Source of the DNA: Sphagnum magellanicum
Lineage: Eukaryota > Streptophyta > Sphagnopsida > Sphagnales > Sphagnaceae
Direction of reading: 5' to 3'
NCBI GenBank assembly: GCA_021904315.1
Contig: CM038907.1
Location: forward strand, 28,961,223-29,025,222
DNA: 64,000 nucleotides
A program made the position numbers and the translations under genes. How positions within the stretch are numbered: the first letter of the stretch is position 1; each line of letters begins with the position of its first letter. Under the pieces are notes generated by a model that did no database searches, was not told the origin of the DNA, and worked only from the letters and a program-made list of their open reading frames with translations. Positions 23,941 through 36,753 of this stretch are shown one piece after another.

Positions 23941-24212
23941 TGGTGCATCTAGCATAGTAAAAACCATAAAAAATGAAATAGAATTGAAAAAATTATGGCC
24001 CCCAAAGTAAAGGGGGTCAAAAACTCAAAAAAATTTGAAACCACTAAATGCTACAAAGGCCAATTCTCAAACACCCAAAACATTCCTTGTATGTTGCTAT
24101 GTTGATATTAGAGTTCAAAAATGATTTGTAGAACTTCAAATATAGTACTTTAAATCATTTAAAATGAATAAGAAATAAGAATGTTATGAGGTTTGAAAAT
24201 AGGAGGGTTCCA
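23941..24212 (+). repeat. Inverted-repeat arm A flanking the Helitron front half
   Basis: Starts TGGTGCATCTAGCATAG and includes AAAATGAATAAGAAATAAG near its end. Diverged matches occur in the same order in the reverse complement of 30990-31256. Confidence 0.5.
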
Positions 24213-25599
24213 AAGAGAGAAGAAAAGGCAAAAATCATGTTTTGTAAGTTGGAAAGCTTATTTCTCTTCTTGTTATTTTTTCATTACTTTTTTTCCTTTA
24301 CACTTTAAAGATGATTTTTAAAGCTTGAAGTAGTGCTCCCATAACATTTTAAATCATTGAAAATGATGAAGATATAAATATGATGAAAATATAAATAACT
24401 AAATAATATGTATCCTTAAAAAGTCATAAGTAGTTGTATTATAGCCATAACATAATTGAACAATAATACTTTAGCAGTGGTGCACTAGTGGTCATACTAA
24501 TTATATCAATGGGAATCATAATTGAAAATTAGTTACAAATGTATCCCATAATGGGTGGTGAAATGTGGACACGTGGCATGATTACATGTATGTACATTAT
24601 ACATTAGTTATAACATAGTTGTTACTTTAGTGACACATTTATAATAGTTCCAAAGTAGTTGCCACATGTAACTATAATGTAATTCTTGAAAAAATCAAAC
24701 ATGGTTGACTACATATGTATGTACAATGTGTATAAATTAATGTATAAAATATTCATTTTCAACTCACTTGCAACTGTTATACAATTAATTGATTTTCTGT
24801 CATGACAATTTATTTATTAATACATTGTGTTTCTAGGGGGACAATTACGCAATAGTTGTGCATGAGTTATTTTTTGAATTTTAGTTACAAGGTAGTGTTA
24901 TTTTGACAGATGCAATTTCTCATATTGTTTCTCTTTTGTAGTGAATCCTAAAACAAAGATTAAACAAAATGAATGTTTTAAAATGTTAAATAATGAAAGG
25001 GGGATATGTATGTTTAGGCTTTCAACCAATATGTGTTATAATGGAAATTCAAATCAATTGAATAAATTTTGAATGTCTTGTTAAATATAAACCAAAAAGG
25101 AATGCAAGACTACTCAGACATTCCAAAACGACATACTTTCATTAAGAGTGCCAAAACCCTATTAAAAATATCAAATAATGTCCTGTTATTTGCACCACAT
25201 CTCTTATACTTCTTTCCGAACCTTTGGAATGTAAATTTGTAATTAAAAATAATAATTTGATTATCCTTATGAACGCATCTTTTTTATGAAAAAATTCAAG
25301 ATTTTACCATCAATTCCACAAAATTTGGTAATTTATCATATTAAAAATTTGTGCCATCATATAGAACATACTTTATTCTACTTATGGTTAAAATATGGGA
25401 AATTTTGAACAAATATTGCTAGTTCTATTGAGTCCTTTTCAATAAAACTACGCAATGGGACATAGTTTCTAAGCCTTTCATAACACTTAAGGACATAATT
25501 TATTCATCCAAATCACAAAAAATCACCACCATTTTAATCAAAAAGTATGTGATTATCTAATGAAAAAGAAATTACAAAAAAAAATTATTTCATAAATGT

Positions 25600-28500
25600 A
25601 AGGGTCATTCAAAATAGTGTTTTTAAAGTGATTTTGGGGTGAGACATTCCTTCATGTACCCCAACCACGAATATACCCAAGTGTTCTTCATTTAATTATC
25701 TAAGTAAACTATTATATTCAAATTCTTCCATCGTCATGGAATATGATGATTTTGTGAAATTTTCATCTTTTAAAAATTATGATTTTCGGTTTGATCCATT
25801 ACATGATTGAATGACAAAGTCAGATCATAAATCATAATGTTCAATATTGATTGTGTTTGTTATAAGAATTGTAAAACATGGACCATTTATTTCATTATCT
25901 ATATTGTTAATCCAAATGCTATTTGAATGTAATGGTTTTGATTTTGAATTTGTTGAATCATCCATTTTTTCTATATTTGGATATGGTATTAATAGTTGAA
26001 AATATATTTAATCTTAGAAATTTCATCATTTTATTGACAATATGCATCATGTTATGTTACATTAATTCCAAGATGAGAGTTTTTTGAATTGAAATGGTCA
26101 ATATAATAAAACTTGTTCTCTTGATCAATTTTCAATATCTTTATATTTATTATAATTTTAAAACTTAATAATTTTTGGGATTGTGATGATTTGAAAATTT
26201 TTTAATGTTATAAAATGGACTAAACTCTACTAATGACAATGTTTCATATTATATTAATTGAATTTGATTTTAATTCATTAATGCAACTTGTGATTTTAAC
26301 ATAGAAGCATGTTTTTCAAAAAGAAAAATATTTATGGATTGAAATGTTTGGCATGAATGATATAATGGTAAAGAGCAAATTGAGCAACCATTTGTTGGGC
26401 ATTAAAAAAAACATTACCTAAATTTTGAATTCTTGTATTTACATCTATATTACTTATGATGCATTCTTTTATGATAGAATGTAATTATGATGTTATTGAT
26501 TTATCTATTTTTATCATATATGATTTGCAATATGCTGAAATTACACATGGGTCCAAGATAAATTGAATATTTGTATTTGTAAACCACAAATGAGAGCACT
26601 TATACTAAATACATTAGTTTTTATTTTTTAAAATTTTCAAAAAAATGTGCGACTTTGTTAATTTACTTTTCAAACTTAATATATATGTACTTTCATCAAG
26701 GTTTTAAAAATTTAGATATATCATCATTTTTTTCCAAGTCTTTCAAAAATTGAAATATTTTGTTTGTTTGTGTTGGAAATATTGTTATGAAAATGGATAA
26801 TTCCCATTTATTTGAAGAGGTTCTAAAATTTTTGTTTCACGCATAGGAGGCAATGGGTAATGAAATTTGCATATAATATATGATTTTTATTCTTACATGT
26901 ATGTGTGTGTTGATGTTATTGTGCATTTTGCAATAAGTTTGGTAATAATGATATATCACAAGAAATATACATGTCTACAAACCATTCAATTTTTTCATTT
27001 GTGTGCACTCCATACATAAGTGCATTTTTTATCCATAAAAGTTCATAATCATGTTCACTTTCATGATTTTGGAATTCATTGATGAAAAATAAGATAAATA
27101 TATATATATACCCAAAAAGAAAATGATCTTTACAATAAGTTTATAAGAACAAGATGTTTAATGATTATAATATTTTGCAAATGTGATAGGATCGATTCAT
27201 ATCAATTTTTCTATATAAACAAATTGAAGGTCTTTTATTTTATTTGAGAGATTTTTTGAAACAAATAATGTGTGTAAAACTTTAGTGAGAAAATCCCATA
27301 ATTTTTCAACAAATGTAAAAATGACAAAGAATGTTGGAAGAACAAATGTAAAAGTTGTTGAATCATTGCAAATATATTTTTCCATAACCTTTCAAAATAA
27401 TTAAGTGAATTTTACACAAACCTTCCAATTCATGATAACTTAAATATGATTTGAAGATGTTATCTAAATTTGGTTTGTTTCATATTTGATAAGTTTTTAA
27501 AATTGTATCACAAATTTTTCCTTTTTGTATTCACACCCAACCAGAACTTATGACTTTTTGGATGGAAACTTTAATAGCTTTAAAAAAAAGGTTAAAAATA
27601 TTGGTTAAAAAATCTTCAAATTTTTGAAGTGATTCCCATTGAATTTTTTGTTGATATGAAAAACCTTCATAAAATTGTCCAAGTTGTTCGTAGAATAATG
27701 TTGAAAAATTTAGCTCCTGCAAATGTTTATATTAAGTAAACATAAAGGGTGAAATTTTTGACCTGGGGCAATAAAACATATAGGATTCTCATAATCCATT
27801 TTTTTGGAGCATTTAAAAAATTATGTAACATTAAATGTATTGGTGTATAATGTAGTTTTTCATTATTGAAATCAAAGTTATCAAATGATGCATTATTATA
27901 AGTAGGAATTTGAAATTTTGAATTCACATGTAAAGTAAACAACGTTGCCCATTGATGATGAATGGTAAAATTCAAATATTTGTATAGTGGTGTTTTAATT
28001 AAATCTCATTAAATGACCATCACCATATTTGGAAGAACATTTTTTGACATATAAAATGATTTGTATTCCAAATGTCACTTGAAAAACTATTATTGCACCA
28101 TTAGGTGAGTAAACATGGTAATATTGACTAAGTTTGATCCACATTTGTAGGGACATTAATAACAACACCATGCATCTTATATTCCCCATACCTTTGTAGT
28201 TTATAAATTTGAGCAACAGCAAAACGTGGTGAAATAAAACATTCTTCTAATTGTGTTAATTTTTGGACTAATGGAATGATTTTGTTTTTAGAAATTTGAT
28301 TCTGTACTTGATATAAAGGTGATTTATTTTCACTAATATTATGTAAACAACTTGTACATGTGTATGATGTTGAACTAAATTCTATTTGAATTTGAAAGTA
28401 TATAGAAAGTTGTTTTGACAATTGATTTGAAAAATATTTGAAAATTAAGTTAGTTTTAAAAACATAACCTTTCATAACTAAAACATAGAATTATGGGAAC

Positions 28501-29804
28501 ATCTTGGATTTATTATTATAAATGTCAATGTATATTGAATTATGTGTATTTTCTTTTATATTAACATTATGTTCTATTTAATTCAATTAAACATCATGTT
28601 TCGCAAAAAATTGTTGTGTGGAAATTAGTTCTTTAATTTTTTTAAAAATGCATTGAACATGTGATAATTGAACTTTGTCATTTATGGAAATTCTTGTGAT
28701 TTTTTTGTATATATATATATTTCATGTGATTCATAATTTGTGATCTAATTATTTTAATGTTTTAAAACATGTCATTGAATTTAAATGTTTTTGTGCAATA
28801 AATTAGATTTGGACAAACCTCCAATAATTCAAAAATATTATTGTCATAAATTGAATAATCAAAAAAAAAAAAATTGTGTTACATTACACTCAAAATTGAG
28901 TGGGAGTGTTCCATTTGAATTTTGAGATTTTTTAAAATTATGGTAAGGGAAATTGAAATGAATGAATTAAACAAAATCTCATTTATAGGAACAATTGTGT
29001 TATTTTTATAAAAAAATTATAAGTATTGAATACAATCTTTAATTTATTTTTAGTAATATTTTTATTATAAGAAGTGGTCAACAATGAAACAACATATTTT
29101 AATGGTGAATCCCAATTATCTTTCAAAATGTCCATTAATGCATAATCAAAATTTTCAATCCAATATAAATGCATAGCTAATTACGAAAATTAAATAGGAG
29201 GTTGTTGCACCATTAATTCTGAAGGAGATGGAAAATCATTTAAATCTATGGTAACTTTGGGATCATTAACTTGAAAAGTAGGCAAAGAACTATAAACCAT
29301 TAACATATTGAATTGGTTCAAAATGTTGAGAATTGTATGTTATATGCAAAGGGATAAATTGAAAATCCATGCCACATTGATATATAATGTGTTTTGATAT
29401 TTTATTCCAAATGTAAATTAACCTTTCTAAATATTCATCTATCCAAAATATTGTAGTGAAATTTCCCCACAAATTTCCCATACTAGCATTTAATGTCATT
29501 TTGTTACATATTGATATTCATTTGTGACCAAGTTTTGATGCAAATCAAACAAAAAAATTGGATTTCATTTTCGAATACGACATTGTTGGGATTTTTTTAT
29601 ATTCAATAATAAACATTGATTTAAATGTGTTATGCTATTTTTTCTCAATTGAAAAGATGATAGATGATTATTCAATAAATAAAATATAGAATTAAAAAAA
29701 TAATTACCTATTTCATATTTGTATGTTGAAACTAAATGAAGGCCATATGAATGCAATAAATGTTCAAATGATGAATCAACAAGATTTAATAAAGGTCTGT
29801 ACAT
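25600..29804 (-). mobile_element. Helitron front half: OTU, DUF6570-like, HUH Rep, helicase start
   Basis: A decayed rolling-circle transposon on the minus strand. In order: an OTU-protease-like part (29804-29290) with GNYFFNSI, where the family has G-N-C-F, so the catalytic Cys is lost, and later FIPLHITYNSQHFEPI; a C-x2-C zinc stretch and DUF6570-like block with LTQLEECFISPRFAVAQI and MHGVVINVPTNVD (28475-28128); an ELNFSTLFYEQ block (27720); Helitron_like_N with LPTFFVIFT (27385-27197); and the HUH region QNHESEHDYELLWIK (about 27080-27034), where the second His is Tyr. Further blocks include MRETKILEPL (26860) and AQQMVAQ (26400). A helicase-like start lies near 25650. It is broken by many stops and frameshifts. 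Confidence 0.8.
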
Positions 29805-30407
29805 TATGAACTTTAAATTAATGGATATCTATAGGAACAAAAACATGGTTCCTACATAAACACATTCAAAAAAGATAAAATCAATGATTCATTCAAGAAT
29901 ATTTACATTTAAATGTTGCCTGCACTAAAAGATTGTTTTCATTGGAAAACTATTTACATTAAAAAATTATTTTCATTGAAAAATTGCTTATGTTGGAAAA
30001 TCATTTGCATTGAAAACTATTTTCAACACTTGATGTAAATTAATGTATGAAAACTTTCCTTTTCTTCTTTGAAAAAAAACTATGAAAATGATTATATAAT
30101 AGAAGTTATTTAAACTGAAATTTTGATATAGGGAGTTTCCACATATATTGAATATTTGTATAGTAAAGGTAACTATAGAAAGGTCATTAGAAAATATCAA
30201 TAACCTTCATATTTAATAGGGTTTTTGTTTAAAAAATAACTTTGATTCATCAAAATCAAACTTGCGTTTCACATTATGTTGGACATTATCACTAAAAATA
30301 ATTGCTAAAAGAATAACTAAACAATCGCCCTTCAAACTAGTTTCCACTTGTGGGATAAATTATTGGAAGTCCTTTTGAAAGCCAACAAGGGCAAATGTGG
30401 GCGACAA

Positions 30408-30626
30408 TCAAAGTTTACCATGAATGCGAATTGAAATGAAAAATTGAACTTGTTTTGGACGAAACAAATCCAAGAATTCAAATTTTCTCATAGCCACAAT
30501 TGCTTCAAGCCATTTGCCCTCAATAGTCAATAACACAAGTTCATCATTGGTTACAATGGAACCACGAAGAAAGCCTAATTTTTGAACTATGGATTTTTGA
30601 ACACTAAACATTACAATGAACACCAT
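30408..30626 (-). other. Short minus-strand frame upstream of the OTU part
   Basis: 72 codons open on the minus strand, not recognised. Its position suggests it could belong to the Helitron's N-terminal region, but nothing in the sequence proves this. Confidence 0.2.
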
Positions 30627-30989
30627 TCATTGGAGAAATGATGATATTTGTTACATGATAATTTTCACATACTTTTTGAAATGGAAACACAACATGGTTA
30701 GCTATGGACAACACCCAATCACCGAGAAAAAAAATGTTAAAACAAAAAGGTTAATGAAAATGAACATAACCAAAGGGAAAATGTGAAAAAAAGGTAGATC
30801 AATCAAGAAAAAAAAAAACTACACATACATATAATATCTAAACAAAAACAATGGAATGCATAAGAAGTGCATAATAAAAGATGTTGTGGAAATGTAATAA
30901 TTTAAAGAATTATTACTTAAAGAAAAAACAGAGAACAAGATAAAATAATAATAACAACAAAAAAAGATCATTCAAGCACAAAAAAAAAA

Positions 30990-31256
30990 ACATTATACCC
31001 CTTTCTTTCAAACTATATATTTTTTTCATTTCTTATTCATTTTGATTGATTTTTAAAACTACAAATGTGAAATTTGCAACTTTAAAAATGATCTTTGAAA
31101 TGTAAAAACATTAAACCAATGTATGCATATATTAAGCTTTAAAATAGAAACTATTTTTTTGTGCTTAAACCTTACATTCACCTCCTTCACTTCCATAAGT
31201 CATATCTTGTTCATTTAAAACCATTTCTAGTGATTTTTGTGACATTAGATGCACCA
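30990..31256 (-). repeat. Inverted-repeat arm B flanking the Helitron front half
   Basis: The reverse complement begins TGGTGCATCTAATGTCAC at 31256 and carries AAAATGAATAAGAAATG near 31030. It is an inverted, diverged partner of 23941-24212. Confidence 0.5.
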
Positions 31257-32119
31257 AGAAAAGGGCTAATTTTTTTTTTAAATAATTCAAAGGCCATGGA
31301 CCAATGTGGTACTTACAAAGGTTTTTCACATACTTGTATACCTTACCATATTAAAATTACAATATGTTATTCTTTGAACAAACACACTCCAAACATTTTA
31401 TTCCATGTTCTTTACCCAAAGAGGAATTTCAATGAATTATATAAAGATAATTTTTTCACTCTTAGTAACAACATTGTACTCTATGTCTAGTATGTAATGG
31501 AATATGGATTTTTGTTCTTAGACAAATTTTTAAAAAAATAAAAGTCATCTCAATAAATAAAAGTCATCTCAATGTAGTTTTCTTTTCTATAAGCTATTAT
31601 AATAAAAAAATTATGTGGCCATTTGGTTCTCCCCTCCCCAAGGAGGAAAAAATCAAATGGTTGTTTTTTTTTGCATTAAAATCAAGTGACCACTCACTTG
31701 TCTTCTTCTAAAAAAGAGGAATCTCCTTGGAGAGAGAAAAATTAGATGGCCATTCAATTCTTTTTAATGTTTAAGCCAAAAAAACGAATTTTTTTTTTGA
31801 AATTTACTTTTGTAAAGGAAAATCGTGTGAACGCCTGATTCTCTAATTTTTCATTACATTATTTTTGTATTTTTCATTATCTTTTCTAATATAATCGATT
31901 ATGAAATGAACATTTGGTTATGTTTGATGTTTTTTGTGTAAATTTAAAGAAAACATTGAATGATGTAAAGGAAATGAAAAGAATTTATCTTTTTTAATGT
32001 AGGTTGAGCATTTGATAATTTTCTATGTAATTAAAGAAAGCGAACTCGAATAGTTTTGTCAACAATCTTTGTTAAAATTGTGTAATGTTGTGCCTTCCAA
32101 TATCAATCTCCTTTTGATG

Positions 32120-33300
32120 TTGTTGTCACATTCTTGATTAATGTTATCAATAGAATGTTTTTACAAATGCCACTTATAAATAACACATTATCATATTTGG
32201 TCCACACAAATGTTAAAACAACACATAACAAACATATATTCCAAAAAACACATGGTAAAACATTTACATTTTTAACACAAGACATTCATCTTTACACATG
32301 TCCTTTTCATTTTAGAGTAGAAAATGTGCCAAAACAAACAACTAGCCTCCATAATGAACCATTATTTAAAAGACACATTAGTAGAATTAAATGTAAGGAA
32401 TTATGCAACACTAAATGGTTTTGTAAATAGTGTAGACAAAATTTTTGAGGATTACACAAAAATAAATTCAAAATCATTGATATGAATAAAAATTTCTCAA
32501 TTTAAAAAAAATAAAAAATAAAATACTTGTAAGTGAAAGCAAGTTAATAGTAACCAATGATGCCCCTAAGGTGATTGTTTAACTTGGAATATTCTTGGAA
32601 TGTTTTTTAAATTCTTTTCAAAGATCATTAAAATTTTCTTGATATTTTTTATTTTGAAGTTTACATTAAAATTTGCCAAAACTTTGTTATTTTCAATTTT
32701 TTTATGTCACTTTGTAAATCTTTTATTACTTAAAAACATTTGGTTAGAATTGTTTTCTAATTTTTTTGAGTAAAATGTTTTTGCTAGATTAATTTCAAAT
32801 TTATTCACATGTTCTCATGATATATTATGAATGTTGTTATATAAATAAATCCAAAAATTTCAACATCAATTTAACTAACCACTTTTGAAATATTAAATAT
32901 TAGGTAATGGTTACAATTGTTCTGGTACATATTAGCATGTTTTCACCTTTGCACATATATGAACAATTACATACAATTAACAAAACACGACACCAATTGA
33001 ACAAAAAATTGCTGAAACACAAATAAATAACAACCCTTTTCATATTATCACAAGAATTCAATTTCCTATCCAACAAGTTGCAATATGTATCATACATTGA
33101 ACACAAGGTTTAACATTCAATTGTTTAACATTTGACCCAATTGGTCCATCAAAACATGATTTAACCTGTGTAACATTATATCATATTCATTTTTAAAAAC
33201 ACGTATATTTACTTTCCTCATTAGCAACTAAAAACGTTCAAGTTGATCCTCTTGTTAAAGAAGAAATGCATTCACTTAAAAATGAAAACAAAATACAAAC
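32120..33300 (+). mobile_element. Helitron back half: Pif1-like helicase C-terminal part
   Basis: The plus strand encodes the end of a Helitron helicase. Blocks in order are VHTNVKTTHNK (32200), FTFLTQDIHL (32265), a VPKQTTSLHNEPLFKRH block (32330), VDKIFEDYTK (32435), RIQFPIQQVAICIIHRTQG (33050-33110), LTFDPIGPSKHDLTCV (33125-33170) and VQVDPLVKEEMHSL (33240-33285). These correspond to the superfamily 1 helicase end (VNGA...; the HRxQGxT motif; the final LSRV region). They are on the opposite strand from the front half at 25.6-29.8 kb. It is broken by stops. Confidence 0.75.
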
Positions 33301-34275
33301 CAATATTTTATTTCTCTTCAATCTTTTTGTACAAAATTCATAATCATATTAATTTTTTAATAGTTGTTATTTGAGATTACATTTTCAAACATATCTTTGT
33401 AGATCGACATGATTAGCTATGCATCAACAATCCACATGCATCTACCTACCTAGATAGTAATCACTTATATTCACTACATATTTACCCATGATATTTACCC
33501 ACTTACATACATATTTCCCTAGGTATTGCATGGTGAAAGTATGAGGGTTTACACAATAGGTTACCATGGTTAAACCATGGTAAGAACCACGACTGACCCA
33601 TAATGGGTTAATGGGGTAAATGGGTTTCCACTAGATGGTGCACTAGTGGAGTGCTGGGTTACATAAATCCAAAATGTGGGACCAAATGAAAACTACTTCG
33701 TTCCAGAATCCCTTCCTCAAGTTCTTCCCCCAGAAACAGCCCCCCAAAGTTCCAACCCTCTTCAACCCAAATTCGAGTCAAGTTTGGTGCCCAATTCCAG
33801 AGAACTGGAGAAGGTTCTGGGACCTCGGATTTGGGCCCCCCGCCCCCAATTGGACCTTGAGGATTGACATCCCCAAAAGATAGGTACTTGGCTTGGGATT
33901 TGGATATAGGGTTCAAAACTCAACTCTCAAAACAAAAAAAAACCATGTGAACCCTAGGATAAGGTCCCACACGGATTGGGACCTGGATCCAGGTGCCAAA
34001 ACTGTGCAAGCTCCCTGGAAATTCACTTACTTGACTTTCAAGAGACTGGGGAAAAAAGGAAGGAAGGTAGGTAAGTTCTATATAAGCTTTAGGTAATAGT
34101 AGCTGCGGTAAAAAGCTTCTGCGTGTTTCTGTAGCGAGCAAACCCTAGTGAGCTGAGCTTTGCGTTCGTTTGCGCTGTTCTGGAATCGGCGATCTGAGCT
34201 TTGTTTGTTTGTTTTTTTGTTGTTGTGAGTTGGGAGATTTTTAGTCCGATTTGGTGTTGTTGTTGTGAATTGAAG
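33301..34275. other. Upstream region of the WSS1A-like gene
   Basis: AT-rich to about 33.6 kb, then GC-richer. A near-perfect palindrome (TTACCATGGTT / AAACCATGGTAA) lies at 33561-33583. The last 200 bases (34080-34275) are G/T-rich and look like a transcribed leader. Overlapping frames on both strands at 33659-33916 are unsupported. Confidence 0.35.
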
Positions 34276-36753
34276 ATGCCGATAGCTTCGATTGAAGCTG
34301 GTGATCTGAATAAGGTATGGGAAATTCGAACTCTGGGGAAAGAACGGGATGTGGAAGCTCGCAAGATGTTGGAGATGGCAGCCAAGCAGGTGCAACCTAT
34401 CATGCGAAAACGCAAGTGGAATGTCAAATTGCTCTCCGAGTTCTGGTACGCTCAGTTTTTTTCCAACTTCCTCACAACTCCCCTCTCTTCCCCCCTCCCA
34501 CCTACCTTTTCTTTCCCACTTCATTTACGTCCTCAAGTCATATGGTTCAGCCGAAAAACCTTAGGGTTCATGTTGAGCTCTGCTGAGAAACCTTGTGGGT
34601 TCATGGTTGAGCTCTGTCTGTTGAACATAGTCTCTCTGCAAATCAGAATTTGGGTACTCTCCAATTTAACGAAGGGGAAATCAGAATTTGGGTACTTTCC
34701 AGTTCAACGAAAGGGCAGTAGAGTCTCTCCGTGCTAATGAAAAATTCCACAGTTTTATGACAAATGGTTTATAATTTTTTTGGTTCTAGATTTCCAGTTG
34801 CAATTTTGCTGTGGCTCTTCTTTTTTATCGTTGATCTTTTACATAATTAGGGTTAGAGTACAACAGGAAAGTTCATGTGAGTGTCTGCTTGCTGCATGGT
34901 TATTGTGTTTCTTTCCAGTTATATTAATAGCATCTCCTATGATGCAAAAGACTGACAAAAACAAAATGGGGTGAGATTTGTTGCAGTCCCAGCAATCCAG
35001 CACTATTGGGACTTAATATAGATGGAGGACGAGAAGTGCGGGTCAGGTTGAGACGCCATAACCATGAATCTGAATTTTATCCATATGAGGATGTGTTAGG
35101 GACGTTGCTGCATGAGCTTACGCACAATGTTCATGGACCCCATGATGCCAAATTCTACAAACTTCTCGATGAAATCACCAAGGTACTTCACACTGCACTC
35201 TGGCATCTCCTTATATTACAGTTTGAAGGACAGATGGAAGCTTTGATAACAATGTATCCCTTTTTTGGTCTGCAAATGATAGAATATGGATTTGAAGTCA
35301 AAACTGGTTTGTGAACCCTAAACCCTACATGGTCCAAATGGACTTTGTTAGTTCAGTAATCCACATTTCTATTCTCTTCACATGAGATGGTCTCAGCCTG
35401 AAGGGCAAGAGCTTAAGGTCTCACCATTTTCCAGACACAGTAGTGTGGATCAGATTACGATCAAACCCAATCACAGAATGACAGGGTTTTGGTTACATTT
35501 TGAGCTTCAAATAATTATGGTTGTGCAGGAGCCATTGGCACAAACCCAATGTGATTGTATTATGTTATACTCCTACCTCTGCATATGGCCTTTCCAAAAG
35601 AGTTCGTGTCAGCATTTTGGGAGTATTGTAGACTTGAGAGCTATTGAGCTTTTTGGCACTACTGAGCTGTTTGTGCTGATATCAACTGGTCTCTGTGCAG
35701 GAATGTGAGGAGTTGATGGCTAAAGGTATTACTGGAACAGGTCAAGGATTTGATGCTCCAGGCAAACGACTGGGTGGTTACACCCACAATCCTCCCCCTA
35801 CCAATCTTCGTAGTGCAGCTGCTGCTGCTGCAGAGAAACGAGCTCGGTCAGGGATGTTGATGCCTAGTGGCTCCCATCGGCTGGGTGGGGACAGTGAAAT
35901 CATGAAAGCATTGAGTCCTTTGCAAGCTGCAGCCATGGCAGCTGAAAGGAGACTAAAGGACGACCTTTGGTGTGCTGCTCCTACTACTACAAACAGCAAT
36001 GATGGTGCTGGAAAGGCAAAAGAGATTGAAGAAGTACAGGGGCCCCAGTCATCAGGTCAACAACTATCAGCAAATGAACCAAGTAAAGAGAAGCGCAAAC
36101 AGAGATTAGATGATGCAAATGTGGTACAAGATGCTGGTGCTGTATCAAGGGTGAATAGGAAAGGAGCAGCAGGCTTTGATCCTGTAAAAGCTGCAGCCCT
36201 GGCTAGAGCACAGCAAGGAGTGCTAGGCCAAGGAGAAAGCAGTAGCTACGGACAGTCTCAAGGAACAAAAAACAATGGTGCAAGCCCTCTGGGATCTGAT
36301 CAGTGGGTTTGCAATGTCTGCACACTACATAACCTGGTATGCCATTTTCACTCTGGAAGGGCTCTGTAAATCTAGCTCTGTTCATGTTGCTTATGAGCAA
36401 GATTGGTTCGGTAGGTAGCATATATGCTTCAGCAGGTTAACATCCAATTCCTCAAAATTAACTTTTTTTGTGTACTGGTGGCTATTTAACTGTTGTGGTG
36501 GTAGTATCTTTTAGACTGTTCTTATATAAATTTTTCTGTGATGTGTTCAATCCAGCCATTGGCTCTGGTCTGTGCGGCATGCGGGAAGGAAAGAGAGATG
36601 GGCAGCAATGGAATGCCAACAGCAAAGACATGGCAGTGTAAATTTTGTACTCTTGAGAATCTGGATTTACTGGACAATTGCGAAGCATGCAATCAATGGA
36701 GATTTTCACATGGAGCGCCAGTTGCATCTCGAGGGCCTTATGTAGGAACTTGA
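34276..36753 (+). CDS. WSS1A: WSS1A-like WLM-domain DNA-protein crosslink protease
   Basis: Four exons: 34276-34445, 34987-35182, 35701-36336 and 36556-36753, all GT-AG, giving 399 residues. WSS1 proteases cut proteins covalently trapped on DNA; in Arabidopsis, WSS1A acts in this repair in the nucleus. The N-terminus (DLNKVWEIRTLGKERDVEAR, then QVQPIMRKRKW) matches the plant WLM start. The zincin motif HELTHNVHGPH is at residues 99-109 (His99, His103 and His109 as zinc ligands, Glu100 catalytic), followed by FYKLLDE. GFDAPGKRLGG (about 139-149) resembles a p97/CDC48-binding SHP box. The C-terminus has two RanBP2-type zinc fingers: QWVCNVCTLHN...CAAC, spanning the last intron, and TWQCKFCTLENL...CEAC. 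Length and exon logic fit an intact gene. Confidence 0.92.

Noticed and set aside
33659-33916. Overlapping Pro-rich frames on both strands upstream of WSS1A
   Set aside because: Several frames are open in the same GC-rich patch, none with a known domain. It is more likely promoter DNA or an element fragment.
34078-34524. Antisense frames over WSS1A exon 1
   Set aside because: Shadows of the real exon and intron 1; they have no domain.
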